From positions 1 to 64,000 of the forward strand of contig CALXTW010000002.1 in assembly GCA_944391515.1 (NCBI GenBank): a stretch of DNA of 64,000 nt, read 5' to 3'. The first letter of the stretch is position 1, and each line of letters opens with the position of its first letter. The translations under genes were made by a program, and so were the position numbers. The stretch is from an uncultured Alphaproteobacteria bacterium. GTDB lineage: Bacteria; Pseudomonadota; Alphaproteobacteria; RF32; CAG-239. A model generated the notes under the pieces. The model had not been told where the DNA came from. It ran no database searches and saw nothing but the letters and a program-made list of their open reading frames with translations. This document shows positions 63,350 through 64,000 of the stretch, one piece after another.

Positions 63350-64000
63350 CTAAAATCTGGTATGAACATCAAAAAGTTTTTTGTGTTCTTCAACGGCGGC
63401 CATATCAGTCATACCTGCAATGTATTCGCAAATCATTTCTGCTGCGGTTTCATCTTTCGTGGTTGGAGAGATTTGGGCCCGAAGTTCCATTGGTAAGAGG
63501 TTGTAATCATTCATAAATACCTCAAACAATTCTTCAATAATCTTTTGTGATTTCATGTCCATTCGAGCAACACTTGTGTGGGTGTAGAAATGTTGTTTGA
63601 GAAATTGTCGCAAGAGTTTAATTTCGCTTTTCATTTTCTCCGAAAAATCCACCATTAATTTCTTTTGAAAACGAGCATCGTTTTCGGTATTTATTTTGTA
63701 TTGTTTGAGGTTGTTTTTGGTGTTTTCTAATACATCAAAAATCATCCTTGCAATCATGTTGCGTGTAATGGCGTAGATAAGCAAGCGGCTATCTGTACAA
63801 CCATTATTTTCTTTTTCAAAATTCACCAAGATATCATTGATGAAAGGGAGTTCTCTAAGTTCATTGATGGAGAAAAATCCGGCATTGAAGCCATCATCAA
63901 TATCATGATTATTATAGGCAATATCATCAGCCACTGCACCGACTTGCCCCTCAAGAGAGGGATAATTTTTCAAATCCAAATCAAAGAGTTTGTTGTATTC
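63350..64000 (-). CDS. dgt: dGTP triphosphohydrolase-like protein (C-terminal part, cut by window edge)
   Basis: The reading frame stays open to the end of the window, so the start lies beyond. Visible are VGAVADDIAYNNHDIDDGF (later HD-domain metal and phosphate-binding region) and the helical C-terminal domain. It hydrolyses dNTPs to nucleosides and triphosphate. Together with the SPOR and nagZ neighbours it supports the alphaproteobacterial assignment. The family name is from motif and context. Confidence 0.9.
   Translation of the reverse strand, partial: EYNKLFDLDLKNYPSLEGQVGAVADDIAYNNHDIDDGFNAGFFSINELRELPFINDILVNFEKENNGCTDSRLLIYAITRNMIARMIFDVLENTKNNLKQYKINTENDARFQKKLMVDFSEKMKSEIKLLRQFLKQHFYTHTSVARMDMKSQKIIEELFEVFMNDYNLLPMELRAQISPTTKDETAAEMICEYIAGMTDMAAVEEHKKLFDVHTRF

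Noticed and set aside
1..64000. CRISPR arrays
   Set aside because: No regularly spaced repeats of 20-40 bases were found on reading, and no cas genes occur.

Overview
The window looks like a chromosomal segment of a low-GC, probably host-associated Alphaproteobacterium. The main support is gene order: nuoL-nuoM-nuoN-birA-RNase J, and dgt-SPOR protein-site-2 protease-nagZ-tatA, are arrangements familiar from Alphaproteobacteria. Most genes have clear Shine-Dalgarno sequences, and TGA is used as a stop. The glycan genes and several Cys-rich secreted proteins would fit an animal-gut lineage, but the lineage is inferred, not proven.

Layout. 1-5.8 kb: mnmA on the minus strand, then an MsbA-type exporter, a membrane-anchored unknown and an ABC-F ATPase. 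5.9-16.7 kb: one plus-strand surface-glycan operon. It contains a cytidylyltransferase-like protein, a GT10 fucosyltransferase, a GT2, gmd and fcl (GDP-L-fucose synthesis), a UDP-galactopyranose-mutase-like flavoprotein, a 960-residue three-module glycosyltransferase, a TylF-type methyltransferase and a eukaryotic-type phosphomannomutase. 16.8-18 kb: a small unknown gene, tRNA-Lys(UUU) and a tRNA-derived repeat cassette. 18-23.5 kb: redox and detoxification-like genes, including a metallophosphoesterase-cupin fusion divergent from a MerR regulator with a 19-bp-spacer promoter, then DUF4186 and ybaK. 23.6-30.7 kb: three divergent complex I antiporter-like subunits followed by birA and RNase J. 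30.8-42 kb: a Cys-rich secreted protein, a PhoR-like kinase, mutS, several lineage-specific unknowns and a 709-residue helical protein. 42.2-43.2 kb: rplM-rpsI.

43.2-54.4 kb is an A/T-rich integrated element of about 11.2 kb. It is bounded by a perfect 28-bp direct repeat of the 3' end of rpsI (43162-43189 and 54358-54385). It encodes a tyrosine integrase, a possible HUH-type Rep protein, an ankyrin protein and two serine recombinases. Its likely defence cargo is an EcoRI-family adenine methyltransferase, a DUF262-HNH nuclease, an OLD/RecF-like ATPase with a C-terminal RNxxHH motif, and a KAP P-loop NTPase. There are no phage structural or conjugation genes, so it resembles a satellite or mobilizable genomic island carrying anti-phage functions. 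This is the most novel part of the window.

54.4-64 kb: the displaced rpsI terminator, a small gene, two Bacteroidota-like secreted paralogues, a molybdopterin-binding/MobA-like protein, two Cys-rich secreted proteins (one sharing N-terminus and promoter with the 30.8-kb gene), a disordered protein, and the tatA, nagZ, site-2 protease, SPOR and dgt (cut by the window edge) group on the minus strand.
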